Shown here: positions 1 through 7,913 of the stretch, one piece after another
Layout: every line of letters begins with the position of its first letter
How positions within the stretch are numbered: position 1 is the first letter of the stretch
From: Actinomadura sp. DC4
Lineage (GTDB): Bacteria; Actinomycetota; Actinomycetes; Streptosporangiales; Streptosporangiaceae
Direction of reading: 5' to 3'
Length of the DNA: 64,000 nucleotides
Assembly: GCF_030406325.1 (NCBI RefSeq)
Contig: NZ_JAUEQY010000001.1
Span: 310,001 to 374,000 of the forward strand
Translations under genes and position numbers: made by a program
Notes under the pieces: model-generated
What the model was told of the DNA's origin: nothing
The model's input: only the letters and a program-made list of their open reading frames with translations
Database searches by the model: none

Positions 1-69
1 GGTCACCGTGCCGACGCGCTGAGGCCTGGACATCGACCTACCTCGGTCAGAGCCCACAGCGCCCGATGC

Positions 70-1005
70 TCACCCGCGTACGCCGGTGAGCTCGACCGGC
101 TCGGCGATGACGTCGACCATCGCGCCGTTGCGCAGGACGGTGAGCTGCAGCGGCCGGCCGATCGCGGAGGCGAACAGCAGCCGCTGCAGGCTCCGCGCGT
201 CGGTCGTCGCGCTACCGCCGGCGCTGAGCAGCAGGTCACCGGCGCGCAGCCCCGCGCGGGCGGCCGGGCTGCCGTGCGCGACCTCGACGACCCGCAGCGC
301 CCGGCGTACGCCCGTGCGGGCACGGAGAGGGCTGGGTACGGGCGCGGGCGTGGTGACCAGCCCGAGGTAGGCCCGCCGAACCCGCCCGTCCCGCATGAGC
401 GCGCCGATGATCCGCTGGGTGGTGTCGTTGATCGGCACCGCCAGCCCGAGCCCGATCCCGGCCACCGCCGTGTTGATCCCGACGACGCGTCCGCCGGCGT
501 CGGCGAGGGCGCCGCCGGAGTTGCCGGGGTTGAGCGCGGCGTCGGTCTGGATCACGTCCTCGATGAGCCGCGTGGCCGCCCCGTCGTGGGCCGGAAGCGA
601 CCGCCCGAGCGCGCTGATGACCCCGGCCGTGACGGACCCGGCGAGCCCGAGGGGATTCCCGACGGCGACGACGAGCTGCCCGACGACGAGCCCGGCACTG
701 TCCCCGAGAGCGGCGGGCTCCGGGGTGTCCCCATTGGCCCTGATGACCGCGAGATCGGAGAGCGGGTCGACCCCGACGACGGTGAACGAGGTGTCGTCCC
801 CATCGGCGAACGCGGCCGAGCCTTCACGAGCACCCCCGACGACGTGCGCGTTGGTGAGCAGGAACCCGTCGTCGGTGAACACGACGCCCGAGCCGGTGCC
901 CTCACGCCCACCATGCCGAACACGAAGACTCGCCACCCGCGGAGTCAGGTCCCGGGCGACGGAGGAGACGACCTGGGAGTAGGCGTCAAGAGGTTCGCTG
1001 GACAT
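70..1005 (-). CDS. HtrA/DegP-like S1C serine protease with C-terminal PDZ domain
   Basis: The 311-residue protein has the complete trypsin-like triad of the HtrA family: His54 in TNAHVV, Asp84 in SDLAVI and Ser163 in NPGNSGGAL. A PDZ domain fills about residues 205-305 (GSPAARAGLRAGDLLLSAGG is its carboxylate-binding region). Family members degrade or refold damaged proteins. I see no signal peptide or transmembrane segment, unlike the membrane-anchored HtrA proteins common in actinobacteria, so a cytoplasmic location is inferred. A GGAGGT ribosome site lies immediately upstream; it touches an in-frame GTG at 1008 and is 3 bases from the ATG at 1005, which I prefer. It is the last minus-strand gene before the window edge. 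Confidence 0.9.
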   Translation of the reverse strand: MSSEPLDAYSQVVSSVARDLTPRVASLRVRHGGREGTGSGVVFTDDGFLLTNAHVVGGAREGSAAFADGDDTSFTVVGVDPLSDLAVIRANGDTPEPAALGDSAGLVVGQLVVAVGNPLGLAGSVTAGVISALGRSLPAHDGAATRLIEDVIQTDAALNPGNSGGALADAGGRVVGINTAVAGIGLGLAVPINDTTQRIIGALMRDGRVRRAYLGLVTTPAPVPSPLRARTGVRRALRVVEVAHGSPAARAGLRAGDLLLSAGGSATTDARSLQRLLFASAIGRPLQLTVLRNGAMVDVIAEPVELTGVRG

Positions 1006-1017
1006 CACACCTCCAGA

Positions 1018-1033
1018 TGATTACATCATTACA
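1018..1033 (-). promoter_or_regulatory. Tandem 8-bp repeat upstream of the protease gene
   Basis: The plus strand reads TGATTACATCATTACA, two near-identical 8-bp units placed 12 bases before the protease ribosome site. On the minus strand these give TGTAAT twice, each resembling a -10 hexamer or a half site. It is an AT-rich island in GC-rich DNA and probably holds the promoter or an operator for the protease gene. No -35 box is convincing. Confidence 0.3.
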
Positions 1034-1136
1034 CCTCAACTCTCGGAGGTGGAGATGTCTTCCCTCTGGAGGAACGATCGCGGGTGCGGCCGCCGCCCGT
1101 GGGTCGCCGGCCCGGCCGGCGTAAATCCTTCCCTGT

Positions 1137-1166
1137 GGCAGATGGCAGGGGCTCTCGCCATCTGCC
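1137..1166 (-). terminator. Stem-loop, probable terminator of the DUF6232 pair
   Basis: Perfect 10-bp arms (GGCAGATGGC at 1137-1146, GCCATCTGCC at 1157-1166) enclose a 10-base loop about 75 bases downstream of the minus-strand gene ending at 1240. No U tract follows on either strand, which is common for actinobacterial terminators. The rest of the 1006-1239 gap has no supported gene. Confidence 0.5.
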
Positions 1167-1239
1167 GGGTGGGCTCAGGCCGACGTATTGCGTACGGTCC
1201 GCTGCCGGCGATGTCGGCGGGCGGCGGATGTCGTGGACG

Positions 1240-1584
1240 TCACTGAAAAGCCGCGCTGAGAAGATTGGCCAGCGTGCTGCCTATGATCTCTCGAACAACC
1301 TCAGGTGCGCCTGTCCTCATCATGTGTTCGAGCCGTCCAAGATGTCCTCGCTGGCTCTTGATCTCCTCGTCGGCTCCCCGTGCGTCGAGTATGGCACCGC
1401 TTTCCGACATGAAGCCCTTGGCCTGCAACTGTCGGATGAGGAAGTCCCGCTCACGGGCCACGTCGGCCGAGAGGCCCTGGTTGACGATCTTGCCGGTGTT
1501 GTGGGTGCCGTGCACGTTGATCTGGTCGCCGCCGAAGTGGTCGCCCACTTTAGAGCACCCGCTTTCCCGTGTTGTTGGATCCAT
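1240..1584 (-). CDS. Small hypothetical protein with GDQINVHG motif, coupled to DUF6232 gene
   Basis: This 114-residue protein is not assigned to a known enzyme family. Residues about 18-38 contain GDQINVHGTHNTGKIVNQG, a hydrophilic Gly/Asn/His-rich motif; the rest looks helical and charged, with no membrane segment. Its ATG at 1584 lies inside the last 35 bases of the upstream DUF6232 gene in a different frame, so translation is probably coupled. The upstream protein ends in nearly the same motif (GDQINVHGSNNTGK), and the DNA encoding it is a 19/20-base direct repeat (1511-1530 and 1584-1603). The two frames may therefore be one ancestral gene split by a duplication or frameshift. Confidence 0.6.
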   Translation of the reverse strand: MDPTTRESGCSKVGDHFGGDQINVHGTHNTGKIVNQGLSADVARERDFLIRQLQAKGFMSESGAILDARGADEEIKSQRGHLGRLEHMMRTGAPEVVREIIGSTLANLLSAAFQ

Positions 1585-1603
1585 GCACGTTTATCTGGTC
1601 GCC
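1511..1603 (-). repeat. Direct repeat encoding the duplicated GDQINVHG motif
   Basis: TGCACGTTGATCTGGTCGCC at 1511-1530 and TGCACGTTTATCTGGTCGCC at 1584-1603 differ at one base. The offset is 73 bp, not a multiple of three, so the same peptide is read in two different frames, once at the end of each of two overlapping genes. Confidence 0.7.
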
Positions 1604-2071
1604 TTCGACCTGGCTCAGGTGGCTGATGCTATAGACGACCGGCCGATCGGGCGGGTTGTCGATCGCGGCGACGAGGCTGTTGTAGAGGTTGAAGATCGGA
1701 TCCCAGTATTCACTCGACACCGCGAAGACCGGCTCCCCGGTGCTCTCCAGGAGAAGAATGAACTTCCGCTTCCGGCTCAGGATCTGGATCAGCTGTACGA
1801 CATAATAGAAGGTCAACGCGAACAGCATGAAAGAGACGAAGATCAGAGGAGGGAATGCGAAGGTGAATGTGAACGTCGATATGGCCGAGAACAAAGAGAG
1901 GGCCAATTTCCGTAACACGCTGAACGCGGATCGGAAATTCGGGTTCCAGGTGAACACGCTGATCCGTGCGATGTTGTGCAGCTGGTAGGCCTCGGGGGGC
2001 TCGCTGATCGTCAGTGTACGACTATTCACTTGAATGAATCGGTTTCTGACCTGTCCGGCTGGAGAGCCCAT
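1550..2071 (-). CDS. DUF6232-type membrane protein
   Basis: The 173-residue product resembles the DUF6232 family: an N-terminal beta segment (NSRTLTISEPPEAYQLHNIA), a hydrophobic stretch of about 40 residues (two membrane passes, FSAISTFTFTFAFPPLIFVS and the following FALTFYYVVQLIQIL), then a cytoplasmic domain with WDPIFNLYNSLVAAIDNPPD. The role of the family is unknown. It ends with the GDQINVHGSNNTGK motif that recurs in the next gene. The frame continues upstream to a TTG at 2128, but that lies inside the predicted promoter, so I chose ATG 2071, preceded by GGTGG. Codon use is less GC-biased than in the neighbours, which may indicate transfer. Confidence 0.65.
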   Translation of the reverse strand: MGSPAGQVRNRFIQVNSRTLTISEPPEAYQLHNIARISVFTWNPNFRSAFSVLRKLALSLFSAISTFTFTFAFPPLIFVSFMLFALTFYYVVQLIQILSRKRKFILLLESTGEPVFAVSSEYWDPIFNLYNSLVAAIDNPPDRPVVYSISHLSQVEGDQINVHGSNNTGKRVL

Positions 2072-2099
2072 GTCGCCACCGTAGCACTCAAGTCCGACA

Positions 2100-2128
2100 T
2101 GAATAGGGATTTTGATAACCAGGGTCAA
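2100..2128 (-). promoter_or_regulatory. Sigma-70-like promoter for the DUF6232 pair
   Basis: On the minus strand TTGACC (2128-2123) is followed after exactly 17 bases by TATTCA (2105-2100). Transcription would start near 2093, about 22 bases before ATG 2071. The surrounding 2072-2182 stretch is AT-rich for this genome. Confidence 0.55.
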
Positions 2129-2182
2129 CCGAAAACAATATCGGAAATGACCTTATCCAAAATGACTGTAATGCCCAATTAG

Positions 2183-3040
2183 TCAGAGGTTGTAGACCCG
2201 GGTCGCGTTGCCGCCCAGGACCAGGCCGGCCGTCTCCTCGTCCGGGCACAGCTTGGCGACCGCGCGGGCGTTGGCCGCGATGCCCGGGACGCCCGGCCAG
2301 TCGGTACCGAAGATGAAGCGCCTCGCCAGCCGCCCGAACGGATGCCGCGCGTAGTACTCCGGCAGTCTCCGCGGCGGCAGGCCCGACAGCTCGATCCACA
2401 CCGTCTCCCTCGACAGCGCCAGGAACGCCGCCGCGTCGTACCACCAGCCCCGCCCGCCGTGGGCCAGCACCACGTTCAGCGTCGGGAAGTCGCGCAGCAC
2501 CTCGTCCAGCAGCACCGGGTCCGCGTAGCCGTTCGTCGAGCCCGGGAAGCTGCTCGTCCCGCAGTGCACCACCACCGGCACACCCCGCGCGCGGCATACC
2601 TCGTACGCCGGGTACAGCGCCCGGTCGTTGGCCGCGAAGCCACCATGCACCGGATGGAGCTTCAGCGCCACCGCCCCCAGAGAGAGCTGGCGTTCGACCT
2701 CGTCACCGACCGGATAGTGCAGGTGCGGGTTGAGGTTCGCGACCAGCCGCATGCGGCCCGGGTCGTGCGCGGCCAAGGGCAGCAGGTCCTCGATCGGCTG
2801 GATGCCCGTGGCCTTCGGGCTGTACTCGCACAGCATCAGCGCGATGTCGACGCCCTCGTCGTCCAGCAAGGCGCCGAAACCGGACGGTACGGGCGTGCCG
2901 TCCGCGTCGTACACCCGCTCGATCGCCGTACGGTCGCCGAAGTCGGCCGCCCACTCATGCCAGGCCGGCTTCAGCGTCGGCAGGCGGGCCGGGTGTGTGT
3001 GGGCGTCCACGAGCAGATGACCGTCGAGCACGACCACCAT
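2183..3040 (-). CDS. Amidohydrolase-2 family metal-dependent hydrolase
   Basis: The 285-residue TIM-barrel protein has the amidohydrolase-2 (ACMSD-like) pattern: metal-binding His14 and His16 in DAHTHP, then KLHPVHGG, VVHCGTS, LAHGGRG and the catalytic Asp in FGTDWPG. The family hydrolyses or decarboxylates ring acids and lactone-like compounds; the substrate here is unknown. The open frame extends upstream to 3382 but that part is antisense to the divergent PaaX gene; ATG 3040 directly precedes the domain. Divergence from a PaaX-type regulator, with the box genes nearby, suggests an aromatic or ring-cleavage product as substrate, which is inference. Confidence 0.8.
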   Translation of the reverse strand: MVVVLDGHLLVDAHTHPARLPTLKPAWHEWAADFGDRTAIERVYDADGTPVPSGFGALLDDEGVDIALMLCEYSPKATGIQPIEDLLPLAAHDPGRMRLVANLNPHLHYPVGDEVERQLSLGAVALKLHPVHGGFAANDRALYPAYEVCRARGVPVVVHCGTSSFPGSTNGYADPVLLDEVLRDFPTLNVVLAHGGRGWWYDAAAFLALSRETVWIELSGLPPRRLPEYYARHPFGRLARRFIFGTDWPGVPGIAANARAVAKLCPDEETAGLVLGGNATRVYNL

Positions 3041-3080
3041 TGTTCTACTCGTGGGCCATGGTGCACCAGGGATATGTAGA

Positions 3081-3929
3081 GTGAAACACGTGACCGCCGT
3101 ACGCCCCACGCTGACCAGACGGCACGCCGTGGGGGAGACGAGCGCACGTTCCCTTCTCCTGACCGTTCTCGGCGAGTTCGTGCTGCCCGAGGACGAGCCG
3201 GTCTGGACCTCGACGATCGTCGAGGTGCTCGACAACCTGGGCGTGGAGGAGAAGTCCGCCCGCCAGGCCCTCGCCCGTACGGCCGCGGACGGGTGGCTCG
3301 CCTCCGAGCGGGTCGGGCGCAGCGTCCGCTGGTCGCTGACCCCCTCCGGGCGCCGGCTGCTCACCGAGGGCGCGGAGCGCATCTACGCCTTCGGCACGCC
3401 CCGGCCGGCCTGGGACGGCCTCTGGCTGATCCTGTACGTCTCGGTGCCCGAGTCCAAGCGGCGGCTGCGGCACAAGCTCCGTACCAAGCTGACCTGGGCC
3501 GGGTTCGGCTCGCCCGGCCCCGGCATGTGGATCTCGCCGCTGCCCGAGCGGGAGGCCGAGGCGCTCGCCGTGGTCGAGGGGCTCGGCCTGGGCGGCGGGG
3601 CCATGTCGTTCACCGCCAGGTTCGCCGCGGTCGGCAGTCAGCCGGAGATGGTCGGCCGGGCCTGGGACCTCGACGCCGTCGCCGCGCAGTACGCCGGTTT
3701 CGTCGGCACGTTCGGCGACCTGCGCCCGGCGACGGCGCACGACACGATGCTCGCCCAGAGCCGCCTCGTACACGAGTGGCGCCGGTTTCCCTTCCTGGAC
3801 CCGCGGCTGCCCGCCGAGCTCCTGCCCGACGCCTGGATCGGCGACCGGGCGCGCGAGCTGTTCGCCGAGCTGCACGCCGAATGGGCGCCCGGCGCGCTGC
3901 GCCGCTGGCGCGAGCTCAGACGCGAGTGA
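3081..3929 (+). CDS. PaaX-family transcriptional regulator
   Basis: The 282-residue protein follows the PaaX layout: an N-terminal winged helix (ARSLLLTVLGEFVLP through SARQALARTAADGWL), a central domain (WDGLWLILYVSVPE, characteristic of PaaX) and a helical C-terminal domain (HEWRRFPFLDPRLPAELLP). PaaX represses phenylacetate genes and is released by phenylacetyl-CoA. Candidate starts are GTG 3081 and GTG 3090. TATGTA at 3074-3079 looks like a -10 box, so the mRNA may be leaderless. The 40-bp gap to the divergent hydrolase must hold both promoters. No paa genes are in view, so it may act on the hydrolase or the box operon. Confidence 0.85.
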   Translation: MKHVTAVRPTLTRRHAVGETSARSLLLTVLGEFVLPEDEPVWTSTIVEVLDNLGVEEKSARQALARTAADGWLASERVGRSVRWSLTPSGRRLLTEGAERIYAFGTPRPAWDGLWLILYVSVPESKRRLRHKLRTKLTWAGFGSPGPGMWISPLPEREAEALAVVEGLGLGGGAMSFTARFAAVGSQPEMVGRAWDLDAVAAQYAGFVGTFGDLRPATAHDTMLAQSRLVHEWRRFPFLDPRLPAELLPDAWIGDRARELFAELHAEWAPGALRRWRELRRE

Positions 3930-4007
3930 CGGCCGTCCCGGTCGCATCGGCTTCGGTCAGCCCAGGGACTGCCGATGCGGACCAGGACGGCCGCCACGTC
4001 AACGGCT

Positions 4008-4841
4008 CTACACGCGGCGCCAGCGCGCCTCACAGAACGAATAGAGACCGAAGACCATGAGGCCGACGGCGACCAGGACCAGCAGCAGCGGCCCGGCGCC
4101 GGTGTGGGCGAACTCCCGCAGGGTGCCGTCCACTCCCTTGGCCTTGTCGGGGTCGTAGGTGAACCCGGCGTAGGCGAGGAAGACACCGGCCGCGGCGTAG
4201 ACCACCGCGCGTGCCGTCAGGCCGATGACGCCGACCGTCTTGACCGCCTTCTGGACGGCCGGGCTCATCTGGTGCGTGTTCAGCTTCTTCTCGAACTTGG
4301 TCCGCATGGCCCGTACGGCGATGCTGACGCCACCGGCGATCAGGCCGAGCCCGACGAGCAGGACCAGCCAGCGGCCCAGCGGGATGTCGTGCATCGCCTT
4401 GCCGCTCCAGTCCTTGGACTTCTTGTCACTGGAGCCGGGGCCGCCCGCGCCGATGATGAACGCCACCGTGCTGGCGCAGACGACGGAGTAGAAGATCCCG
4501 CGGACCAGGGACATGAGGCGCTTGGTGGCCTTGTCCCCGTCCTCCGTGGCCTGGCCCCAGATGACCTCGCTGAACCTCCACAGCGCCATCCCGGCGAGCC
4601 CGGCGGCCAGCAGCCAGAGCAGGATCGTGCCCCCCGGTGTCTGGGCGACGGTCTGCAGCGCCCCCTGGCGGTCGGCCTCCTTGCCGCCTTCCTTGCCGAA
4701 GGCGATCTGGACGGCCAGCGCCCCGACGAGGATGTAGATCACACCACGCGCGGCCAGCCCGGCCCGGCCGAGCATCCGGATCGCCGACCGGTGCGACACC
4801 CCGTTGCCGGCGGCCCTCGCACGCGCACCTTGAGCGGTCAT
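4008..4841 (-). CDS. DUF1206 integral membrane protein
   Basis: The 277-residue protein has three related units of two membrane helices each, starting near GRAGLAARGVIYILVGALA, VRGIFYSVVCASTVAFIIG and GVIGLTARAVVYAAAGVFLA, with the recurring pattern G-x-x-A-R/R-G-x-x-Y. This is the DUF1206 architecture, common in actinobacteria and of unknown function. The start is well supported by AGGAGGT 7 bases before the ATG. It lies 80 bp downstream of the benzoate-CoA ligase gene on the same strand and could be co-transcribed, but it has a strong ribosome site of its own and no evident role in the pathway. Confidence 0.8.
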   Translation of the reverse strand: MTAQGARARAAGNGVSHRSAIRMLGRAGLAARGVIYILVGALAVQIAFGKEGGKEADRQGALQTVAQTPGGTILLWLLAAGLAGMALWRFSEVIWGQATEDGDKATKRLMSLVRGIFYSVVCASTVAFIIGAGGPGSSDKKSKDWSGKAMHDIPLGRWLVLLVGLGLIAGGVSIAVRAMRTKFEKKLNTHQMSPAVQKAVKTVGVIGLTARAVVYAAAGVFLAYAGFTYDPDKAKGVDGTLREFAHTGAGPLLLVLVAVGLMVFGLYSFCEARWRRV

Positions 4842-4921
4842 GGGTAGTACCTCCTGAAGTCTGCACCCAGATCCCCCACAGGGAGGGCCTCAAACGTCGG
4901 GCACGGTCAGGAGGGCTCTTT

Positions 4922-6481
4922 TCAGGAGGTCACGCCGCTCTCCCGCAACGCGTCACGCAGGATGTAGCGCTGGATCTTTCCGGTCGCCGTCGTCGGCAGG
5001 GTGTCCAGGAAGAACACCGCGCGCGGGCGCTTGAACGAGGCCAGTCCCTCGCGGCAGAACGCGATGACCTCATCCTCGGTCAGCGAGGAACCCCCGGCCC
5101 GTACGATCCCGGCGACCGGTTTGTCCAGTCCGTCGCCGTCGGGCACCGCGACCACGACCGCCTGGGCGACGCCCGGATGCTCCAGCAGCCGCGCCTCGAC
5201 CTCGCTCGGCGAGACCCAGATCCCGCCCGCCTTGATCATGTCGTCGGAGCGGCCGAGGAAGCGCAGGCTGCCGCCCTCGTCGACGTACGTGTCGCCCGTA
5301 CGGAGCCACTCGCCCTGGAACACCCGCCGCGTCACCTCCGTACGGCACCAGTAGCCGGTGGCGATCGAGTCGCCACGCACCATGAGGTGACCGGGCGTCC
5401 CCGGCGCCACCTCGGCGCCGGCGTCGTCGACGATCCGCACGTCATAGCCGGGGACCGGAGTGCCGGTGGTGCCGGGACGCACCGCGCCGGGGCGGTTGGA
5501 GACGAAGATGTGCAGCGCCTCGGTGGCGCCGATGCCGTCCAGGATCTCCACGCCGAACCGCTCGCCGAACCGCCGGAAGATGGGCGCGGGCAGCGGCTCG
5601 CCGGCCGAGACCGCCTGCCGTACGGAGGAGAACGTCTCGGGCGGCAGGTCGGCGGCGAGCAGCGCGGCGTAGAAGGTCGGGACACCGAAGAACAGCGTCG
5701 GCCGCTCGGCGGGGTCATCGGGGCACAGACGCTCGGCGATGAGCGCGGGCGTCGGACGGGACGGCTCGAGTACGGCCGATGCGCCCGCCGCCAGCGGGAA
5801 GAAGCAGGAGTTGCCGATGCCGTACGCGAAGAACAGCTTCGGCACCGACAGGCAGCGGTCGCCGGGCCGGATCCCGAGCACCTGCGCGCCGTAGGTCTCA
5901 TAGACCGACCGGATCGAGGCGTGCCGGTGGACGGCGGCCTTCGGCAGGCCGGTCGTGCCGGAGGTGTAGAGCCACAGGGCGCTGGAGTCGGGGCTCGTGG
6001 GGTACGGGTCGCCGATGCCGTCGTTGTCCGCGACCTTGGCGAGCAGATGGCTCTGCGCCCATTCCGGCGCCTGCGGCGGCGTGTCGCCGGTGAGCAGGAA
6101 CGCGGCCAGGTCGGGTGCCAGCCGCGCGGCCTCCTCGGCCGCCGCGGCGAACTCCGCGCCGGCCGCCAGCACGCGGGCGCGCGAGTCGCGCAGCACCTCG
6201 GCGAGGTCCTTGGCCGTCATCATGGTCGACACGGGCACCGGCACCGCGCCGGCGCGCATCGCACCGAGGATGAGCGCGAGCATGTCGGGGGAGTCGGGCA
6301 TGTAGATCAGGACGCGCTCTTCGGGCCGTACGCCCAGGCCGCGCAGGCCCGAGGCCATGCGGCGCACGCGTTCGAGCAGCTCGGCGTACGTGAGGGTCCC
6401 GCCGGGCCCGGTCACCGCCGTGCGGTCGCCGCCCCCGGACTCCACGTGCCGGTCGACGAGGTAGGTGCAGGCGTTGAACAC
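4922..6481 (-). CDS. Benzoate-CoA ligase family enzyme
   Basis: This 519-residue ANL-superfamily ligase would activate benzoate (or a similar aryl acid) to benzoyl-CoA with ATP. The AMP-binding loop is LYTSGTTGLPKAA; the hinge and second motif are GEWLRTGDTYVDEGG and GRSDDMIKAGGIWVSPSEVE; the C-terminal catalytic lysine lies in TTATGKIQRYILRDAL. DMIKAGGIWVSP is typical of benzoate-CoA ligases. It starts with GTG 13 bases after the boxB stop, with AAAGGG upstream. Position as third gene of boxC-boxB-ligase fits the aerobic benzoyl-CoA (box) pathway, and the context makes benzoate the best substrate guess. Confidence 0.88.
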   Translation of the reverse strand: MFNACTYLVDRHVESGGGDRTAVTGPGGTLTYAELLERVRRMASGLRGLGVRPEERVLIYMPDSPDMLALILGAMRAGAVPVPVSTMMTAKDLAEVLRDSRARVLAAGAEFAAAAEEAARLAPDLAAFLLTGDTPPQAPEWAQSHLLAKVADNDGIGDPYPTSPDSSALWLYTSGTTGLPKAAVHRHASIRSVYETYGAQVLGIRPGDRCLSVPKLFFAYGIGNSCFFPLAAGASAVLEPSRPTPALIAERLCPDDPAERPTLFFGVPTFYAALLAADLPPETFSSVRQAVSAGEPLPAPIFRRFGERFGVEILDGIGATEALHIFVSNRPGAVRPGTTGTPVPGYDVRIVDDAGAEVAPGTPGHLMVRGDSIATGYWCRTEVTRRVFQGEWLRTGDTYVDEGGSLRFLGRSDDMIKAGGIWVSPSEVEARLLEHPGVAQAVVVAVPDGDGLDKPVAGIVRAGGSSLTEDEVIAFCREGLASFKRPRAVFFLDTLPTTATGKIQRYILRDALRESGVTS

Positions 6482-6494
6482 CGCATCACGCCCT

Positions 6495-7910
6495 TTAGAG
6501 GAAGTGGACGTACTCGTAGTCGAACGGCTTGCCGTTGATGCCGTTTCGCGGGGGTTCGAGCCAGCTCGCGATCTTACCGGGCTCGTACACGGGGCGCATG
6601 AGAGAAGCGACGAACGCCTTGTCCGTGCCGGTCGGCAGCCAGGCGCTCTTGCGCGCGTTCCACTCGCCGTCCGTCAGCATCTCGCCGGAGGGCGAGGCGT
6701 TGACCGCGGAGAAGGCGCCGACGTAGCGGTTGAAGGCGCGGTGCGGCAGTGCGAGCCGGTGGGGGAGCCCGGCCTCCTCGAGGATGCGGTTCCAGCGCTT
6801 GACGCCGCTCTCGCAGTCGGTGACGTACTCCTCGCGCAGGTCGGTGTTGAGCGCGGTCAGCGCCTCCACCTCGACCCTGGCCGGCCGCCCGTCCTCGACC
6901 GTGTCGACGTACGCGCCGGCGTCGGTGAGCCGGTGGTCGTCCTTGCGGCGCTCCTCCTGCCAGCGGCCCTTCAGCCCGGCGGTGAAGTAGTTGGCGACGT
7001 TCGTCGAGGTCTCGCCGCCGAACAGGTCCAGGCTCACGCTGTAGTGGAAGTTGAGGTACTTCTGGATGACGTGCAGCGGGATCGCGCCGTGCGGCCCGGC
7101 GTCGTCGGTGTCGTGCTCGACCATCAGCCGTGCGGTGCGCGCCACCACGCGGTCGACGCCCGTGGTGCCCACGAACATGTGGTGGGCCTCTTCCTTGAGC
7201 ATGAACTCACACGTGCGCGACAGCGGGTCGAAGCCGCTCTCCTTCAGCGTGCCGAGCTGGTACTTGCCGTCCCGGTCGGTGAAGTAGGTGAACATGAAGA
7301 ACGACAGCCAGTCCGGCGTCTCCTCGTTGAACGCGCCCAGGATGCGCGGGGAGTCCTCGCTGCCGGAGTTGCGGCGCAGCAGCTCGCCCGCCTCCTCCCG
7401 GCCCTCGCGGCCGAAGAACGCGTGCAGGAGGTAGACCATCGCCCACAGGTGACGGCCCTCCTCGACGTTGACCTGGAAGAGGTTGCGCAGGTCGTACAGG
7501 CTCGGCGCGGTGTGGCCGAGCCGGCGCTGCTGCTCGACGCTCGCCGGCTCGGTGTCGCCCTGGATCACGATGAGCCGCTGCAGCGCCGAGCGGTACTCCC
7601 CGGGCACCTTCTGCCACGCCGGCTCGCCCTTGTGCTCGCCGAACGCGATGCGCCGGTCGGGGCGCGGGTCGGCGAGGAAGACGCCCCAGCGGTACTCGCT
7701 CACCGGCACGTGGCCGAAGTGCGCCCAGCCCTCACGGCCGACGTTCACCGCCGTACGCAGGTAGACGTCCTCGGTCGGGAGCTCGGGGCCCATCTCGGCC
7801 CACCAGTCGCGAAACCCCGGCTGCCAGGACTCCAGCGCCCGCTGCAGCCGCCGGTCGTCGGCCAGCCCGACGTTGTTCGGGATCTTCTCCTGGTAGTCCG
7901 CTGTGCTCAT
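6495..7910 (-). CDS. boxB: Benzoyl-CoA 2,3-epoxidase oxygenase component BoxB
   Basis: The 471-residue protein matches BoxB, the diiron oxygenase that with the reductase BoxA forms the 2,3-epoxide of benzoyl-CoA. Diiron-type ligand motifs are visible: NVEEGRHLWAMVYLLHAFF in the middle and KEEAHHMFVGTTGVDRV further on. The N-terminal NNVGLADDRRLQRALESWQP and the length agree with known BoxB proteins. ATG 7910 lies 3 bases after the boxC stop, so the two are translationally linked. No boxA gene is found anywhere in the window; the reductase must be encoded elsewhere or be replaced by another electron donor. Confidence 0.93.
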   Translation of the reverse strand: MSTADYQEKIPNNVGLADDRRLQRALESWQPGFRDWWAEMGPELPTEDVYLRTAVNVGREGWAHFGHVPVSEYRWGVFLADPRPDRRIAFGEHKGEPAWQKVPGEYRSALQRLIVIQGDTEPASVEQQRRLGHTAPSLYDLRNLFQVNVEEGRHLWAMVYLLHAFFGREGREEAGELLRRNSGSEDSPRILGAFNEETPDWLSFFMFTYFTDRDGKYQLGTLKESGFDPLSRTCEFMLKEEAHHMFVGTTGVDRVVARTARLMVEHDTDDAGPHGAIPLHVIQKYLNFHYSVSLDLFGGETSTNVANYFTAGLKGRWQEERRKDDHRLTDAGAYVDTVEDGRPARVEVEALTALNTDLREEYVTDCESGVKRWNRILEEAGLPHRLALPHRAFNRYVGAFSAVNASPSGEMLTDGEWNARKSAWLPTGTDKAFVASLMRPVYEPGKIASWLEPPRNGINGKPFDYEYVHFL

Positions 7911-7913
7911 CGG

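Noticed and set aside
3041-3382. N-terminal extension of the amidohydrolase by about 114 residues
   Set aside because: That part is antisense to the PaaX gene, is Ser/Arg-rich and does not match the family, which begins near the DAHTHP motif.
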